From NCBI RefSeq assembly GCF_004421005.1, contig NZ_CP038026.1:1860001-1924000 (forward strand): 64,000 bases of DNA, read 5' to 3'. The position numbers were made by a program, and so were the translations under genes. This stretch comes from Pseudoduganella plicata (GTDB taxonomy: Bacteria > Pseudomonadota > Gammaproteobacteria > Burkholderiales > Burkholderiaceae_D). This document shows, piece by piece, positions 1 to 9,715 of this stretch. The notes under the pieces are model-generated. The model had not been told where the DNA came from. It ran no database searches and saw only the letters and a program-made list of their open reading frames with translations. Every line of letters starts with the position of its first letter. Within the stretch, counting starts at the first letter, position 1.

Positions 1-657
1 GTCGCCATACAGGTTCGGCAGCGCCAGCAGCGCGGCGCGCGTGGTCGGCGCGTAAGCGGCGGTCAGTTCGGCCAGGCCCGCCACGTCCTTCGCGCGCAGC
101 AGCTGCACGATGGCGATCTGGTCCTTGCCGGCGGCAGGGTCCAGCTCGAGGACCGCGCGCAGCACGCCCATGTGCGCCAGGTCGAGGCGCACTTCGGAGA
201 AGCCGGCCAGTTCGAGCGACGCCAGCGCCAGCTCCTGGATCTCGGCATCGGCTTCCAGGCCGGCATGGCCATAGATCTCGGCACCGATCTGCAGCGGCTC
301 GCGGGTCGTGTGCAAGCCCGACGGGCGGGTATGCAGCACGGGACCGGCGTAGCACAGGCGCGTGACGGTGGCGCGATTGAGCAGGTGCGCGTCGATGCGG
401 GCGACCTGCGTCGTCATGTCGGCGCGCAGGCCCAGCATGCGCCCGGAGATCTGGTCAACGAGCTTGAAGGTGCGCAGGTCGGTGTCCTGGCCGGCACCGG
501 CCAGCAGGGATTCGACGTATTCCAGCAGCGGCGGCATGACGAGCTCGTAGCCGTAGCGGCGGAAGTTATCCAGCATCAGGCGGCGCAGCTCTTCGATCTT
601 GCGCGCTTCGGACGGCAGGACGTCGGCGATATGTTCAGGCAATAGCCAATTCGGCAT
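1..657 (-). CDS. hisZ: ATP phosphoribosyltransferase regulatory subunit HisZ (partial, C-terminus beyond window)
   Basis: HisZ is a catalytically inactive paralogue of histidyl-tRNA synthetase that forms a complex with short-form HisG, the first enzyme of histidine biosynthesis. The reading frame starts [20 protein letters not shown] and continues with class II synthetase-like segments (a region reading [15 protein letters not shown], then [19 protein letters not shown]), as in HisZ proteins. The ATG at 655-657 is the only good start at this end. The gene runs off the left edge, so about 219 codons are visible out of a usual length near 385. It lies downstream of hflC on the same strand, the usual order in Burkholderiales (hflX-hflK-hflC-hisZ-purA), but a strong terminator-like hairpin separates it from hflC. 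Confidence 0.93.
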   Translation of the reverse strand, partial: MPNWLLPEHIADVLPSEARKIEELRRLMLDNFRRYGYELVMPPLLEYVESLLAGAGQDTDLRTFKLVDQISGRMLGLRADMTTQVARIDAHLLNRATVTRLCYAGPVLHTRPSGLHTTREPLQIGAEIYGHAGLEADAEIQELALASLELAGFSEVRLDLAHMGVLRAVLELDPAAGKDQIAIVQLLRAKDVAGLAELTAAYAPTTRAALLALPNLYGD

Positions 658-777
658 GAGGGAACCGGTTGTTCGCAGTTGTTAAAAATCGATCAAGTCA
701 TCGACGCGGCGCAAGGGCGCACCGCTCGGCGGCGGAGGCCGAACCGCATATTTTACGCGAAAACCGTGATAAAGAGG

Positions 778-809
778 AAAAAAAGGCCGCCCGGAGGGGC
801 GGCCTTTTT
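778..809 (-). terminator. Rho-independent terminator-like hairpin after hflC
   Basis: A run of seven A, a GC-rich inverted repeat (GGCCGCCC, loop GGAG, GGGCGGCC at 785-804) and five T make a hairpin with U-tracts readable on either strand. On the minus strand it lies 45 bases after the hflC stop, so it probably ends or attenuates the hflXKC transcript before hisZ. Confidence 0.8.
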
Positions 810-853
810 CGGCTTGCTGCTGTCGGCTTGCCGACCAAACGTCCGCGACTACG

Positions 854-1732
854 TCATTTGCCGGCGCTGCCCGAGCCCTTGAAGTACTTGAAGAACTCCG
901 AGTTCGGATCGACCAGCATCACGTCGGCCTTCGTCTTGAACGACGCGCGATAGGCTTCCAGGCTGCGGTAGAACTTGTAGAACTCCGGATTGCGCCCGAA
1001 CGCTTCGGCGTAGATCGCGCTGGCCTTGGCATCGCCCTCGCCCTTGATCTTCTCCGCTTCGCGATAGGCTTCGGCCAGGATCACCGTGCGCTGCTTGTCG
1101 GCATCGGCACGGATCTTTTCCGAGTCCGCCGAGCCCGTCGAACGCAGCTCGTTGGCGACGCGCATACGCTCGGCCTTCATCCGTTCGTAGACCGAGTTGT
1201 TGATCTGCTCGACGTAGTCGACGCGCTTCAGGCGCACGTCCAGGATCTGCACGCCGATCTGGCGGGCTTCCTCGACCACCTTGCCGCGGATCGCTTCCAT
1301 TACCTTGCCGCGCTGGCCGGAGATCACTTCGCGCACGGTGCGCTTGGTGATCTCGTCGTTCAGCGCCGCCTTGACGATCTGCGACATGCGGTCGCGCGCA
1401 CGGCCTTCATCGCCGCCGAAGCTGACGAAATACAGCTTCGGTTCCACGATGCGCCATTTGACGAACGAGTCGACCAGGATATTCATCTTCTCGGCCGTGA
1501 TGAAGCGGTCCGCTTCCGGCGAATCGAGCGTCAGGATGCGCTTGTCCAGGTACAGGATGTTCTGGAACGGCGGCGGCAGCTTGAAGTGCAGCCCCGGTTC
1601 GTTGATCACCTGCTTGACTTCACCCAGCGCGAAGACGATGGCGAACTTGCGCTGGTCCACCACGAAGACGGTGGACGACAGCAGCATCACGGCGATGAAG
1701 CCCGTGACGAGGAAAGTTACGATGCGGTTCAT
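854..1732 (-). CDS. hflC: Protease modulator HflC (SPFH/band 7 family)
   Basis: HflC and HflK form a large inner-membrane complex that surrounds and regulates the FtsH protease. The 292-residue product has one N-terminal transmembrane helix (about residues 5-25) ending in STVFVVDQRKFAIVFALGE, then an SPFH/band 7 domain (about 25-200) and a charged alpha-helical C-terminal part (KADVMLVDPNSEFFKYFKG near the end), as in HflC proteins. The start codon follows the hflK stop directly, so the two are almost certainly cotranscribed and translationally coupled. Confidence 0.96.
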   Translation of the reverse strand: MNRIVTFLVTGFIAVMLLSSTVFVVDQRKFAIVFALGEVKQVINEPGLHFKLPPPFQNILYLDKRILTLDSPEADRFITAEKMNILVDSFVKWRIVEPKLYFVSFGGDEGRARDRMSQIVKAALNDEITKRTVREVISGQRGKVMEAIRGKVVEEARQIGVQILDVRLKRVDYVEQINNSVYERMKAERMRVANELRSTGSADSEKIRADADKQRTVILAEAYREAEKIKGEGDAKASAIYAEAFGRNPEFYKFYRSLEAYRASFKTKADVMLVDPNSEFFKYFKGSGSAGK

Positions 1733-3013
1733 TTAACGGCTCTCCCGATCGCGCGACGATTCGCGCGCGCGGCGCGGATCGGTCGTGCTCATGGTGTTCT
1801 CCGGCGGCGGCAGCAGCACGGCCGACGGCGGCGGCGCCGTCACGTTGGCGCGGTTCGCTTCGGTGGCGGCCACCTGTGCGATCAGCTTGTCCAGCGGCAG
1901 GTACAGCAGGTTGCTGCCGGCCTTGGCGTCCACCATCACCTTGCTCGTGTTGGTGAAGATCTGCTGCATCGTGTCCAGGTACATGCGGTCGCGCGTCACG
2001 CCCGGCGCCTTCTGGTACTCGGCCAGCACGGACTTGAAGCGGTCGGCGTTACCGGACGCGTTTTCGGTGACCATCGAACGGTACGCTTCGGCTTCCTGCA
2101 GCAGGCGGAATGCATAGCCGCGCGCCTTCGGAATGATGTCGTTGGCGTAGGCCTGGCCTTCGTTCTTCTGGCGCTCGCGGTCCTGGCCGGCCTTGACGGC
2201 GTCGTCGAACGCGGCCTGCACCTGCTCGGGCGGCTGCACGGCCTGCATCGTCACGTTGGTGACCATGGCGCCGGAAGCGTAGCGGTCCAGGATCTGCTGC
2301 ATCAGCTGCTGCGTCTCGTACGCCACCTTCTCGCGGCCTTCGTACAGCACGAAGTCCATCTTGCTCTTGCCGACGATCTCGCGGATCGACGTCTCGGCCA
2401 CCTGGCGCACGGTGTCTTCCGCATCGCGGTTGTTGTACAGCCAGGCGCGCGGGTCGGACAGGCGGTACTGCACGGCGAACTGGATGTCGATGATGTTCTC
2501 GTCGTCCGTCAGCATCAGCGCCTCGGCGGGCTGCTTGGTGCGCACGTTGCCGCGGTAGCCCACTTCGACGGTGCGGACCTGCGAGACGTTGACGGTCTCG
2601 TTGGCCTGGAACGGATACGGCCAGCGCCAGTTGAAGCCGGCCGGCGTTTCGTGGCTGTAGCGCCCGAACGTCGTGACGATGCCCTTCTGGCCTTCCTGGA
2701 CGATGAACGCCCCGCTGGCCAGCCACACCAGGACCGCGATGGCAGCGACGGCGCCGACGGTGATGCCGGCACCTTTCAGTTCGCCGCCACCGCTGCCGCC
2801 GCCGTTGCCACCACCGCCGTTGTTGCGGTTCTTGTTGAACAGGCCGTTCAGGCGCTGATTGAAATCGCGCCACAGCTGATCGAGGTCCGGCGGTCCTTCA
2901 CCGGGCTTTTTGCCTTCCTGGGCCTGCCTGTTGCCGTCCTTGTCCGAGCCCCAGCGGGGGTCGTTCAGCGACAGCTTCAGGCCTGTTCTTTTCTTTAGAG
3001 AGGGAAAAGGCAT
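1733..3013 (-). CDS. hflK: FtsH protease activity modulator HflK
   Basis: HflK is the partner of HflC in the membrane complex that controls FtsH. The 426-residue product has a cytoplasmic N-terminal part with the family motif NDPRWGSDKDG, a glycine/asparagine-rich linker (about residues 62-77), one transmembrane helix (about 82-105), then an SPFH domain beginning at FIVQEGQKGIVTTFGRY. The C-terminal tail is proline-rich and then strongly charged. It follows hflX by 3 bases and abuts hflC. Confidence 0.96.
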   Translation of the reverse strand: MPFPSLKKRTGLKLSLNDPRWGSDKDGNRQAQEGKKPGEGPPDLDQLWRDFNQRLNGLFNKNRNNGGGGNGGGSGGGELKGAGITVGAVAAIAVLVWLASGAFIVQEGQKGIVTTFGRYSHETPAGFNWRWPYPFQANETVNVSQVRTVEVGYRGNVRTKQPAEALMLTDDENIIDIQFAVQYRLSDPRAWLYNNRDAEDTVRQVAETSIREIVGKSKMDFVLYEGREKVAYETQQLMQQILDRYASGAMVTNVTMQAVQPPEQVQAAFDDAVKAGQDRERQKNEGQAYANDIIPKARGYAFRLLQEAEAYRSMVTENASGNADRFKSVLAEYQKAPGVTRDRMYLDTMQQIFTNTSKVMVDAKAGSNLLYLPLDKLIAQVAATEANRANVTAPPPSAVLLPPPENTMSTTDPRRARESSRDRESR

Positions 3014-3016
3014 GTC

Positions 3017-4162
3017 TTAGTGTGTTCCGCCATTGGTAAATGTGGAGATAGCGTCCGGCGCCGTATCGTCGCGTGGACGGAGGTCGGCTTCCTGCTGATC
3101 CCTGGCTGCCTCGGTGATGGCGTCGCGCAGCAGGTCGAGTCCAACGCCTGTGCGCGCGCTGATGAAAACGCGTGAAATTTTATCATATTCATCACGTTCC
3201 ACCGCCGGCTCCTGCCCCGCCGCGTCGATCTTGTTCCACACCAGAATCTGTGGAATGTGATCGGCGCCGATCTCGGCCAGGACCATGTTGACCTGCTCGA
3301 TCTGCTCCATCTTGACGGGGCTGGCCGCGTCGACGACGTGCAGCAGCAGGTCGGCATGGATCGTCTCTTCCAGCGTGGCGCGAAACGCCGCCACCAGCTG
3401 GTGGGGCAGCTCGCGCACGAAGCCGACCGTGTCCGAGATGACGACGTGGCCCGCTTCCTCGCCCATGTACATGCGGCGCGACGTCGTGTCCAGCGTTGCG
3501 AACAGCTGGTCGGCAACGTACACGCCGGCCTTCGTCATCGTATTGAACAGCGTCGATTTGCCGGCATTGGTGTAGCCGACGAGGGAGACGGAGAACGTCT
3601 TGTTGCGGCCACGGGCGCGCCGCTGGGTTTCGTGCTGCTTGCGCAGCTTGGCCAGCCGCGCGCGCAACGCCTTGACCCGCTCGCCGATCAGCCGGCGGTC
3701 GGTCTCCAGCTGGGTTTCCCCGGGACCGCGCAGGCCGATACCGCCCTTTTGCCGTTCCAGGTGAGTCCAGCCGCGGATCAGCCGCGTGGAAAGATGCTGC
3801 AGCTGTGCCAGCTCGACCTGCAGCTTGCCCTCGTGGCTCTGCGCCCGCTGGGCGAAGATGTCGAGGATCAGGCTGGTACGGTCGAGCACGCGCACGTTCA
3901 GGCGTTTCTCGAGATTGCGCTGCTGGGCCGGCGACAGCGCATGGTTGAAGATGACGATTTCGAGCCCCAAGTCCTGTGCGGCATGACCGATCTCGTCGGC
4001 CTTGCCGCTGCCGACGAAATAGGCCGCATCGGGACTGGAGCGCTTGCCGGTAATGGTCGTGACCGGATCGGCTCCCGCGGACCGCGCGAGCAGCATCAGT
4101 TCGGCGATACTGGCGTCGAAATCGCCCTGACCGAAATCCACACCAACTAAGGCTGCGCGCAT
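3017..4162 (-). CDS. hflX: Ribosome-associated GTPase HflX
   Basis: HflX is a translational GTPase that binds 50S subunits and splits stalled or stressed ribosomes. The 381-residue product shows the HflX N-terminal domain (about 1-160), the linker motif GIGLRGPGETQLETDRR, and a G domain with G1 GYTNAGKSTLFN, G3 DTVGFVRELP and G4 NKID. The C-terminal end is short. It sits between hfq and hflK in the conserved hfq-hflX-hflK-hflC order. Confidence 0.96.
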   Translation of the reverse strand: MRAALVGVDFGQGDFDASIAELMLLARSAGADPVTTITGKRSSPDAAYFVGSGKADEIGHAAQDLGLEIVIFNHALSPAQQRNLEKRLNVRVLDRTSLILDIFAQRAQSHEGKLQVELAQLQHLSTRLIRGWTHLERQKGGIGLRGPGETQLETDRRLIGERVKALRARLAKLRKQHETQRRARGRNKTFSVSLVGYTNAGKSTLFNTMTKAGVYVADQLFATLDTTSRRMYMGEEAGHVVISDTVGFVRELPHQLVAAFRATLEETIHADLLLHVVDAASPVKMEQIEQVNMVLAEIGADHIPQILVWNKIDAAGQEPAVERDEYDKISRVFISARTGVGLDLLRDAITEAARDQQEADLRPRDDTAPDAISTFTNGGTH

Positions 4163-4226
4163 ACGACGGTCAGACGATAGTGAAGCGAAGGACGGTTAAA
4201 CGGCGTTATCTGATCGATCAACGCGT

Positions 4227-4463
4227 TCACTCGGCCTCGGATTCGATGTTGAGATTGACGGCGCGGGCCGGGACGACGGTCGAGATGGCGTGCTTGTAGA
4301 CCATCTGCGTCACGGTATTGCGCAGCAGGACGACGTACTGGTCGAACGATTCGATATGGCCTTGCAGCTTGATACCGTTGACCAGGTAAATCGAGACGGG
4401 AACGTGCTCTTTGCGCAGCGCATTCAGAAATGGGTCTTGTAACAATTGCCCTTTATTGCTCAT
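4227..4463 (-). CDS. hfq: RNA chaperone Hfq
   Basis: Hfq is a hexameric Sm-like protein that pairs small regulatory RNAs with mRNAs. The 78-residue product has the complete Sm fold: Sm1 region with [20 protein letters not shown] and [20 protein letters not shown], and Sm2 with VYKHAIST. The C-terminal tail is short, as usual for betaproteobacteria. The upstream 458 bases separating it from der hold a repeat array (see 4630-4917), so its promoter probably lies close to the gene. Confidence 0.98.
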   Translation of the reverse strand: MSNKGQLLQDPFLNALRKEHVPVSIYLVNGIKLQGHIESFDQYVVLLRNTVTQMVYKHAISTVVPARAVNLNIESEAE

Positions 4464-4629
4464 AACAGCTCCAGTTTATGTTGTAGTGTTGGAATTGGAG
4501 GCGAAACGCTTGAATTCAAGTGCCGGCCACACCCCTTTTACAGAGGGAAAAAGCGCCCTCGGCATAGCAGGAATGCTTTGGGGCTACTGTAACCTGTTTT
4601 CGTGTTTTATGCAGTGGGGTTTGGCTTAA

Positions 4630-4917
4630 ATCGTGTTGAGGGGGTCTGTCCCCGGCCGGTCGGCGCCGGTGGCTCCGCTGGGGTCTGTCCCGGTAAGTCA
4701 TGGCCTTTGCTTTTGCCGTTATCGTCTCAAGGGGACGGACCCCTGACGGGGCCGCTGACTTCGTTAAAGCTAACACTTACCGGGAGCAGACCCCTGCGGA
4801 TCAACGGCTGCGGTACAAGCCAGGGTCAGTCCCCTGATGAAGCCGCTGACGTCGTTGAAGCTGCGACTTGGCGGGGACGGACGCCAACTGCCGCGGGCCA
4901 AACCCGGGACAGCCCCT
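4630..4917. repeat. Array of GGGGTCTGTCCCC-type intergenic repeats between der and hfq
   Basis: This non-coding stretch contains at least seven variants, on both strands, of a 12-13 base palindrome-like core (GGGGTCTGTCCCC at about 4640, GGGGTCTGTCCC at about 4681, GGGGACGGACCCC at about 4733, and diverged copies near 4785, 4823, 4880 and 4905). Two longer units, about 4733-4793 and 4822-4890, also share an internal module (GCCGCTGACTTCGTTAAAGCT versus a near-identical GCCGCTGACGTCGTTGAAGCT), so they look like imperfect copies of one element of about 60-70 bases. The same end motif and internal GACTTCGTT recur at 31858-31957. No ORF here looks like a gene. Function unknown. Confidence 0.7.
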
Positions 4918-4921
4918 GAGC

Positions 4922-6265
4922 TTATTCCTTACGCTTGTCGAAAGGATTCTTGCCAGTACGCAGCTCGATGCGCAGCGGCGTGCCGACCAGCTTGAACGTG
5001 TCGCGGAAGTGCTTTTCCAGGTAGCGCTTGTACGGCTCGCTGATCGCGTCCAGCGAGTTGCCGTGGATGACGATGATCGGCGGGTTCATGCCGCCCTGGT
5101 GGGCGTAGCGCATCTTCGGCCGCAGGCCGCCCTTGCGCTTCGGTTCCTGCTTCTCGACCGCCTCGGCCAGCGCGCGCGTCAGCTTCGGCGTCGACAGGTC
5201 GGCCATCGCGGCCGCGTAGGCCGAGTCCACCGATTTCATCAGCTGGGCAATGCCCGTCCCTTTGAGCGCCGAGATGAAGTGCGTGTTGGCGAAGCTGAGG
5301 AAGTCGATCTTGCGATCCATGTCCATCTTGACCTGGTCGCGCTGGTCCGACGTCAGGCCGTCCCACTTGTTCACGGCCAGCACCAGGGCGCGGCCGCTTT
5401 CCAGGATGAAGCCGGCGATGTGGGCGTCCTGCTCCGAGATGTCCTGCTGGGCATCCAGCATCAGCACGACGACGTTCGCTTCCGAGATCGACTGCAGGGT
5501 TTTCACGACCGAGAACTTCTCGACCGCTTCGAACACCTTGCCGCGGCGGCGGATGCCGGCCGTGTCGATCAGCGTGTAGTGCTTGCCGTCGCGCTCGAAT
5601 GGAATCTCGATCGAGTCGCGCGTGGTGCCCGGCATGTCGAACGCGATGACGCGCTCTTCGCCCAGCAGCGTATTGATCAAGGTGGACTTGCCCACGTTCG
5701 GGCGGCCGACCAGCGCCAGCTTGATGCCGCGCTCGGACGGCAGCAGTTCCTCGACATCTTCCGGGCGCGACGCAAACGCCTTGTCCAGCGCTTCCTGCAC
5801 GAGGTCGTGCACGCCGTCGCCGTGGGCGCCGGAAATCGCGTACGGATCGCCCAGGCCCAGTTCGTAGAAGTCGGAGACGGCCGACGTGTACTTCATGCCT
5901 TCGGCCTTGTTCACGACCAGCAGCACCGGCCGGCCGCTCTTGCGCAGGAAGTCGGTAATGGTCTTGTCGTGGGGCGTCATGCCCTGGCGGCCGTCGACGA
6001 GGAACACGACGACGTCCGCTTCCGCCACGGCCTGCTTGGTCTGCAGGGCCATCTGGAACATGATGCCTTCCTTCGCGACCGGTTCGAAACCGCCGGTATC
6101 GATGACCAGGAAGGGACGTTCGCCAATGCGGCCCTCGCCATAGTGACGATCGCGCGTCAGACCAGGCAAGTCCGCCACCAGCGCGTCGCGCGAGCGGGTC
6201 AGACGATTGAATAGGGTCGATTTCCCGACGTTCGGGCGACCCACGAGTGCAATTACCGGCTTCAT
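4922..6265 (-). CDS. der: Ribosome biogenesis GTPase Der (EngA)
   Basis: Der is an essential GTPase with two G domains in tandem that acts in 50S subunit assembly. The 447-residue product shows both P loops ([14 protein letters not shown] near residue 8 and [14 protein letters not shown] near residue 187), both DxxG motifs ([12 protein letters not shown] and [12 protein letters not shown]), NKAEG and NKWDG G4 motifs, and a C-terminal KH-like domain with PIIVIHGN and [10 protein letters not shown]. It lies downstream of bamB. Confidence 0.98.
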   Translation of the reverse strand: MKPVIALVGRPNVGKSTLFNRLTRSRDALVADLPGLTRDRHYGEGRIGERPFLVIDTGGFEPVAKEGIMFQMALQTKQAVAEADVVVFLVDGRQGMTPHDKTITDFLRKSGRPVLLVVNKAEGMKYTSAVSDFYELGLGDPYAISGAHGDGVHDLVQEALDKAFASRPEDVEELLPSERGIKLALVGRPNVGKSTLINTLLGEERVIAFDMPGTTRDSIEIPFERDGKHYTLIDTAGIRRRGKVFEAVEKFSVVKTLQSISEANVVVLMLDAQQDISEQDAHIAGFILESGRALVLAVNKWDGLTSDQRDQVKMDMDRKIDFLSFANTHFISALKGTGIAQLMKSVDSAYAAAMADLSTPKLTRALAEAVEKQEPKRKGGLRPKMRYAHQGGMNPPIIVIHGNSLDAISEPYKRYLEKHFRDTFKLVGTPLRIELRTGKNPFDKRKE

Positions 6266-6357
6266 TCTTTTTCAACTCAACCGCCGGAGCGGTCATAAAT
6301 ACTGCTTGGTTTTTAAAATACTGCGGGATGGCCGCCCCTTGCGGCCACCTTCGTTAC

Positions 6358-7512
6358 TTATTCGACCGCGACGGCAGCCACGGTGCCGTTCTGGGTCTGG
6401 AAGACCATGTTCGAGCCCGACACCAGCGGCGCCGCCTTGATGGCGCTGCTGTCGATCTGCACGCGGCCCAGCATGGCGCCGTCCTCGCGCGACAGCAGGT
6501 GCACGTAGCCCTGGTAGTCGCCGACGGCCACGACGCGGCCGTACGACACCGGCGTGGACAGCACGCGGTTCGACAGCGTGTCGTTCTTCCACGCGCTGGC
6601 GCCGCCATCGCGGCCGTAGGCGGCCACGTGGCCCTTGTCGTCCGCGACGAATACGAAGCGCTGGTCGACGGCCACGCCGACATCCGACGAGGTTTCCTTG
6701 GTCCAGCGCGGCACGCCCGTCTGCAGGTCGAAGCAGCCGACCTTGCCCTGGTACGTGACGGCGCAGATATCGCTGCCCAGCACGACGGGATTGCCGCCGA
6801 TGTCGGACACGCGTTCCAGCTCCGTGGCGCCGCGCGGCTCGGCCACGGGCACCTCGAAGCGCGGCACGCCGTTCGACAGCGCCAGCGCCAGCAGGCGCCC
6901 GGCCGGCTGCGCGATGTAGACGTTCGGCGCCGCGACGACGAGGCCCGGCGCGTTACGCAATGTCAGCGGCGGCGTGGTGCGCTGGATGAACCATTTGCGC
7001 TCGCCCGTCTTGCTGTCGTACGCCGTGATCTTGTTGTCCATGCTGCGCACGATCACCAGCTCGTCGCTGACGGCCGGTGCCGACAGCACTTCCGACGACG
7101 CCTGCACCTTCCACAGCCGGCTGCCGGTGGCGCCATCGAACGCCACGACCTGGCCCTTGGTGCCGCCCACGGCGACGACCTTGCCGTTCGAGCCCACGCC
7201 GGCCGTCAGGTTCGTGCCCGCCTTGACGCGCCACTGCGGCTTGCCGGTGGCCGCGTCCAGGCGCTCGACGTTGCCGTCGGCATCGGCCACGAACAGGCTG
7301 TTATCGGCCAGCGCCGGCGCGAACACGTACAGACCCGCCTTGCCGGTCGAGTGCTTCCAGACGATGCGCGCCGGGATCGGCGATTTCAGGTCGACCAGCT
7401 TGGCCGGCGGGTTCTTGTCTTTTTCCTTGAACGGGTTCAGCGAACCCAGTGTACCGCAGCCGGCTGTCACTGCCAGCAGGCTCACGCCGATTACTTTTCC
7501 GGTGATACGCAT
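6358..7512 (-). CDS. bamB: Outer membrane protein assembly factor BamB
   Basis: BamB is a lipoprotein beta-propeller of the BAM complex that inserts beta-barrel proteins into the outer membrane. The 384-residue product starts with a lipoprotein signal (MRITGKVIGVSLLAVTAGC, lipobox cysteine at residue 19) and carries repeated PQQ-type blades such as VVAFDGATGSRLWK, ITAYDSKTGERKWF and VGCFDLQTGVPRW. A good ribosome binding site (GAGGAG) precedes the ATG. Order yfgM-bamB-der is conserved in proteobacteria. Confidence 0.96.
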   Translation of the reverse strand: MRITGKVIGVSLLAVTAGCGTLGSLNPFKEKDKNPPAKLVDLKSPIPARIVWKHSTGKAGLYVFAPALADNSLFVADADGNVERLDAATGKPQWRVKAGTNLTAGVGSNGKVVAVGGTKGQVVAFDGATGSRLWKVQASSEVLSAPAVSDELVIVRSMDNKITAYDSKTGERKWFIQRTTPPLTLRNAPGLVVAAPNVYIAQPAGRLLALALSNGVPRFEVPVAEPRGATELERVSDIGGNPVVLGSDICAVTYQGKVGCFDLQTGVPRWTKETSSDVGVAVDQRFVFVADDKGHVAAYGRDGGASAWKNDTLSNRVLSTPVSYGRVVAVGDYQGYVHLLSREDGAMLGRVQIDSSAIKAAPLVSGSNMVFQTQNGTVAAVAVE

Positions 7513-7587
7513 AAGTTTTTACTTGCTCCTCTTACTGTGGGGCTTCTGGCAAAGCGCTCGGGGCGCGGTACCTCTTGGTGTTACGTA

Positions 7588-8238
7588 TTACGCTGCGGGT
7601 TTCTCTTCCGGCACTACGCCGCCGACGGCTTCGAATTTCAGTTCGATCAGCTGGCGCGCCGGGCTTTTCTTGTCCGTCTTGTCGAGCGCGGCCTGGTATG
7701 CCGTGCGGGCTTCGGCCAGCTTCTGCTGCGCGGCCAGGATGTCGCCCTTGCGGTCGTTGACGCTCGCGGCGAATGCCGCGGGAACGTCGCCGTCCAGCGC
7801 CTTCAGCGCCGCGTCGTACGCCTTCTCGTCCAGCAGCACGCCGGCCAGGCGCACTTTCGCCATCGCCTTGTATTCGTCCGTGCCATGGTCGATCACCCAC
7901 TGCAGCTGCGCCTTGGCGGTCTTGTTGTCCTTCGCTTCGAACGCGCTCTTGGCTGCCGTCAGGGCGCCCATCTGGGCGTACACGGTGCTGCCGAAGCGGC
8001 TTTCCAGGTCGGCGGCAGCGCGCTGCACTTTCGCGTTGTCCTTCTCGGCGGCGTTACGCAGTTCGTCGTACAGCGCCGACGCCTGGGTCGACTGGGTGCG
8101 CTGGTGGTAGTTCCAGTAGGTCCAGCCGGAATAAGCCGCCAGGCCCGCGATGACGACCCACGTCGCCACGTTGCCGTACTTTGCCCACCAGGCCTTCAGG
8201 GTGGCCAGTTGTTCTTGTTCTTCGAGATCGTATGCCAT
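7588..8238 (-). CDS. YfgM-like membrane-anchored tetratricopeptide protein
   Basis: The 216-residue product begins MAYDLEEQEQLATLKAWWAK, has one transmembrane helix (about residues 23-43) and a periplasmic helical-repeat domain with conserved VYAQMGALTAAKSAF and RLAGVLLDEKAYDAAL segments. This matches the YfgM (DUF2133/TPR_21) family, described as an ancillary partner of the SecYEG translocon and periplasmic chaperones. It lies between hisS and bamB, the family's conserved position. Confidence 0.9.
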   Translation of the reverse strand: MAYDLEEQEQLATLKAWWAKYGNVATWVVIAGLAAYSGWTYWNYHQRTQSTQASALYDELRNAAEKDNAKVQRAAADLESRFGSTVYAQMGALTAAKSAFEAKDNKTAKAQLQWVIDHGTDEYKAMAKVRLAGVLLDEKAYDAALKALDGDVPAAFAASVNDRKGDILAAQQKLAEARTAYQAALDKTDKKSPARQLIELKFEAVGGVVPEEKPAA

Positions 8239-8260
8239 GGATGCTTCTCAATCAGATGGG

Positions 8261-9601
8261 TTAATGGTGGTAGTGCACGTGGTCGTGACCATGGTCGCCG
8301 ACGACCAGGTCGACGATGTGGTCCACCACGTCGTCGAACGGAACGGTGGCCTGCTGCTGCTCGCCCTCTTCGCCGCGCAGCGCCTTGACGTTGGCCGTGT
8401 TGTTGGCCACTTCATCGTCGCCGATGATGACGGCAAAGGCGGCGCCGCTGCCGTCGGCCTTCTTCATCTGGCTCTTGAAGCTGCCGGCGCCGGCAGGCGT
8501 CGCACAGTGCAGCATCACGTCCAGGCCCGCGTCGCGCAGGCGTTCGCCCAGGATGAATGCCTGCATCTGCGCTTCCTCGCCCTGGTGCACCAGGTAGACG
8601 TCGCACTGGTTCGGCGCGGCCGTCTCGCCGGCGGACTTCATCAGTTCGATCAGGCGCTCGATGCCCATCGCGAAGCCGACACCCGGCGTCGGCTTGCCTC
8701 CGAACATTTCGATCAGCGGGTCGTAGCGGCCGCCGGCACAGACGGTGCCCTGCGCGCCCAGTTCGTCCGTCACCCATTCGAACACGGTGCGGTTGTAGTA
8801 GTCGATGCCGCGCACGAGGCGCGTGTTGACGATATACGGCACGTTGTTGCGGTCGAGGATCTTGCGCAGGCCGTCGAAATGGGCGCGCGATGCGTCGCCC
8901 AGGTAATCCAGCAGCTTCGGTGCACCATTGACCATTTCCTGCATGGCCGGGTTCTTCGTATCCAGGATGCGCAGCGGGTTAGAGTGCAGGCGGCGCTTGG
9001 CCTCCGCATCCAGGATGTCCTCATGCTTTTCCAGGTATGCGATCAGGTCGACGCGGTGGCGCGCGCGCTCTTCCGCGTCGCCGATCGAGTTCAGTTCCAG
9101 GCGGATGTTCTGCAGGCCCAGGTCGTCCCACAGGCGGCGGCACAGCATGATCAGTTCCGCGTCGATGTCCGGACCGGCAAAGCCCACGGCTTCCGCGCCG
9201 AACTGGTGGAACTGGCGATAGCGGCCGCGCTGCGGACGCTCGTGGCGGAACATCTGGCCCTTGTACCACAGGCGCTTCGGGCCTTCGTACGTCAGGTTGT
9301 GTTCCAGCACGGCGCGCACGACGCCGGCGGTGCCTTCGGGGCGGAGCGTCAGCTGGTCGCCGTTCATCGAATCGGTAAAGGAATACATCTCCTTCTCGAC
9401 GATGTCGGTCACGGCGCCGATGGCGCGTGCGAACAGGCGCGTCTCCTCGACGACCGGCGTGCGGATGTTCTGGTAGCCGTAGCTTTGCAGGATCGACTGC
9501 GCCGTGTTCTCGAAAATCTCCCACAGGTGGGCGTCGGCCGGCAGGATGTCGTTCATCCCCTTGATTCCGACGATCTTTTCAGGTTTCTTGTTTTCGGACA
9601 T
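8261..9601 (-). CDS. hisS: Histidine--tRNA ligase
   Basis: HisRS charges tRNA-His. The 446-residue product has class II synthetase motifs: motif 1 around [17 protein letters not shown], motif 2 in [16 protein letters not shown], the histidine-specific loops [15 protein letters not shown] and [15 protein letters not shown], motif 3 in [11 protein letters not shown], and a C-terminal anticodon-binding domain. An upstream in-frame TTG at 9607 exists, but the ATG at 9601 ([18 protein letters not shown]) fits the family. The C-terminus is His-rich (residues [11 protein letters not shown]), an unusual but plausible extension. A near-copy of its first ten codons lies 150 bases upstream (see 9677-9751). 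Confidence 0.97.
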   Translation of the reverse strand: MSENKKPEKIVGIKGMNDILPADAHLWEIFENTAQSILQSYGYQNIRTPVVEETRLFARAIGAVTDIVEKEMYSFTDSMNGDQLTLRPEGTAGVVRAVLEHNLTYEGPKRLWYKGQMFRHERPQRGRYRQFHQFGAEAVGFAGPDIDAELIMLCRRLWDDLGLQNIRLELNSIGDAEERARHRVDLIAYLEKHEDILDAEAKRRLHSNPLRILDTKNPAMQEMVNGAPKLLDYLGDASRAHFDGLRKILDRNNVPYIVNTRLVRGIDYYNRTVFEWVTDELGAQGTVCAGGRYDPLIEMFGGKPTPGVGFAMGIERLIELMKSAGETAAPNQCDVYLVHQGEEAQMQAFILGERLRDAGLDVMLHCATPAGAGSFKSQMKKADGSGAAFAVIIGDDEVANNTANVKALRGEEGEQQQATVPFDDVVDHIVDLVVGDHGHDHVHYHH

Positions 9602-9651
9602 TAGCAATTCTCGTTAAATTCTCTTGATACTTGGTCAGAGTGTCTCTGGGA

Positions 9652-9715
9652 GTTCCGGCTTGCAAGCCGGAACCGTTCAGCCGGCGCGCGGCATGCCGCG
9701 CGAAACCCCGGTTTC
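9652..9715. repeat. Cluster of three perfect or near-perfect palindromes upstream of hisS
   Basis: Between ispG and hisS are three adjacent inverted repeats: a perfect 22-base palindrome (GTTCCGGCTTG/CAAGCCGGAAC, 9652-9673), a perfect 18-base palindrome (CGCGCGGCA/TGCCGCGCG, 9685-9702) and GAAACC-CC-GGTTTC (9702-9715). They would fold into tandem hairpins in the ispG-hisS transcript. There is no U-tract, so this is not a simple terminator. Confidence 0.75.

Noticed and set aside
1586..2998. Long plus-strand ORF (470 codons) across hflK/hflC
   Set aside because: His/Arg/Val-rich shadow frame of GC-rich minus-strand genes; hflK and hflC are certain.
4602..4919. Possible small gene between hfq and der
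   Set aside because: Composed entirely of the repeat array; sequence repetition rather than a protein pattern.
8261..8293. His-rich hisS C-terminus as a cloning tag or artefact
   Set aside because: The [11 protein letters not shown] tail is continuous with the synthetase frame and has mixed codons; natural His-rich tails occur, and nothing else suggests a construct.
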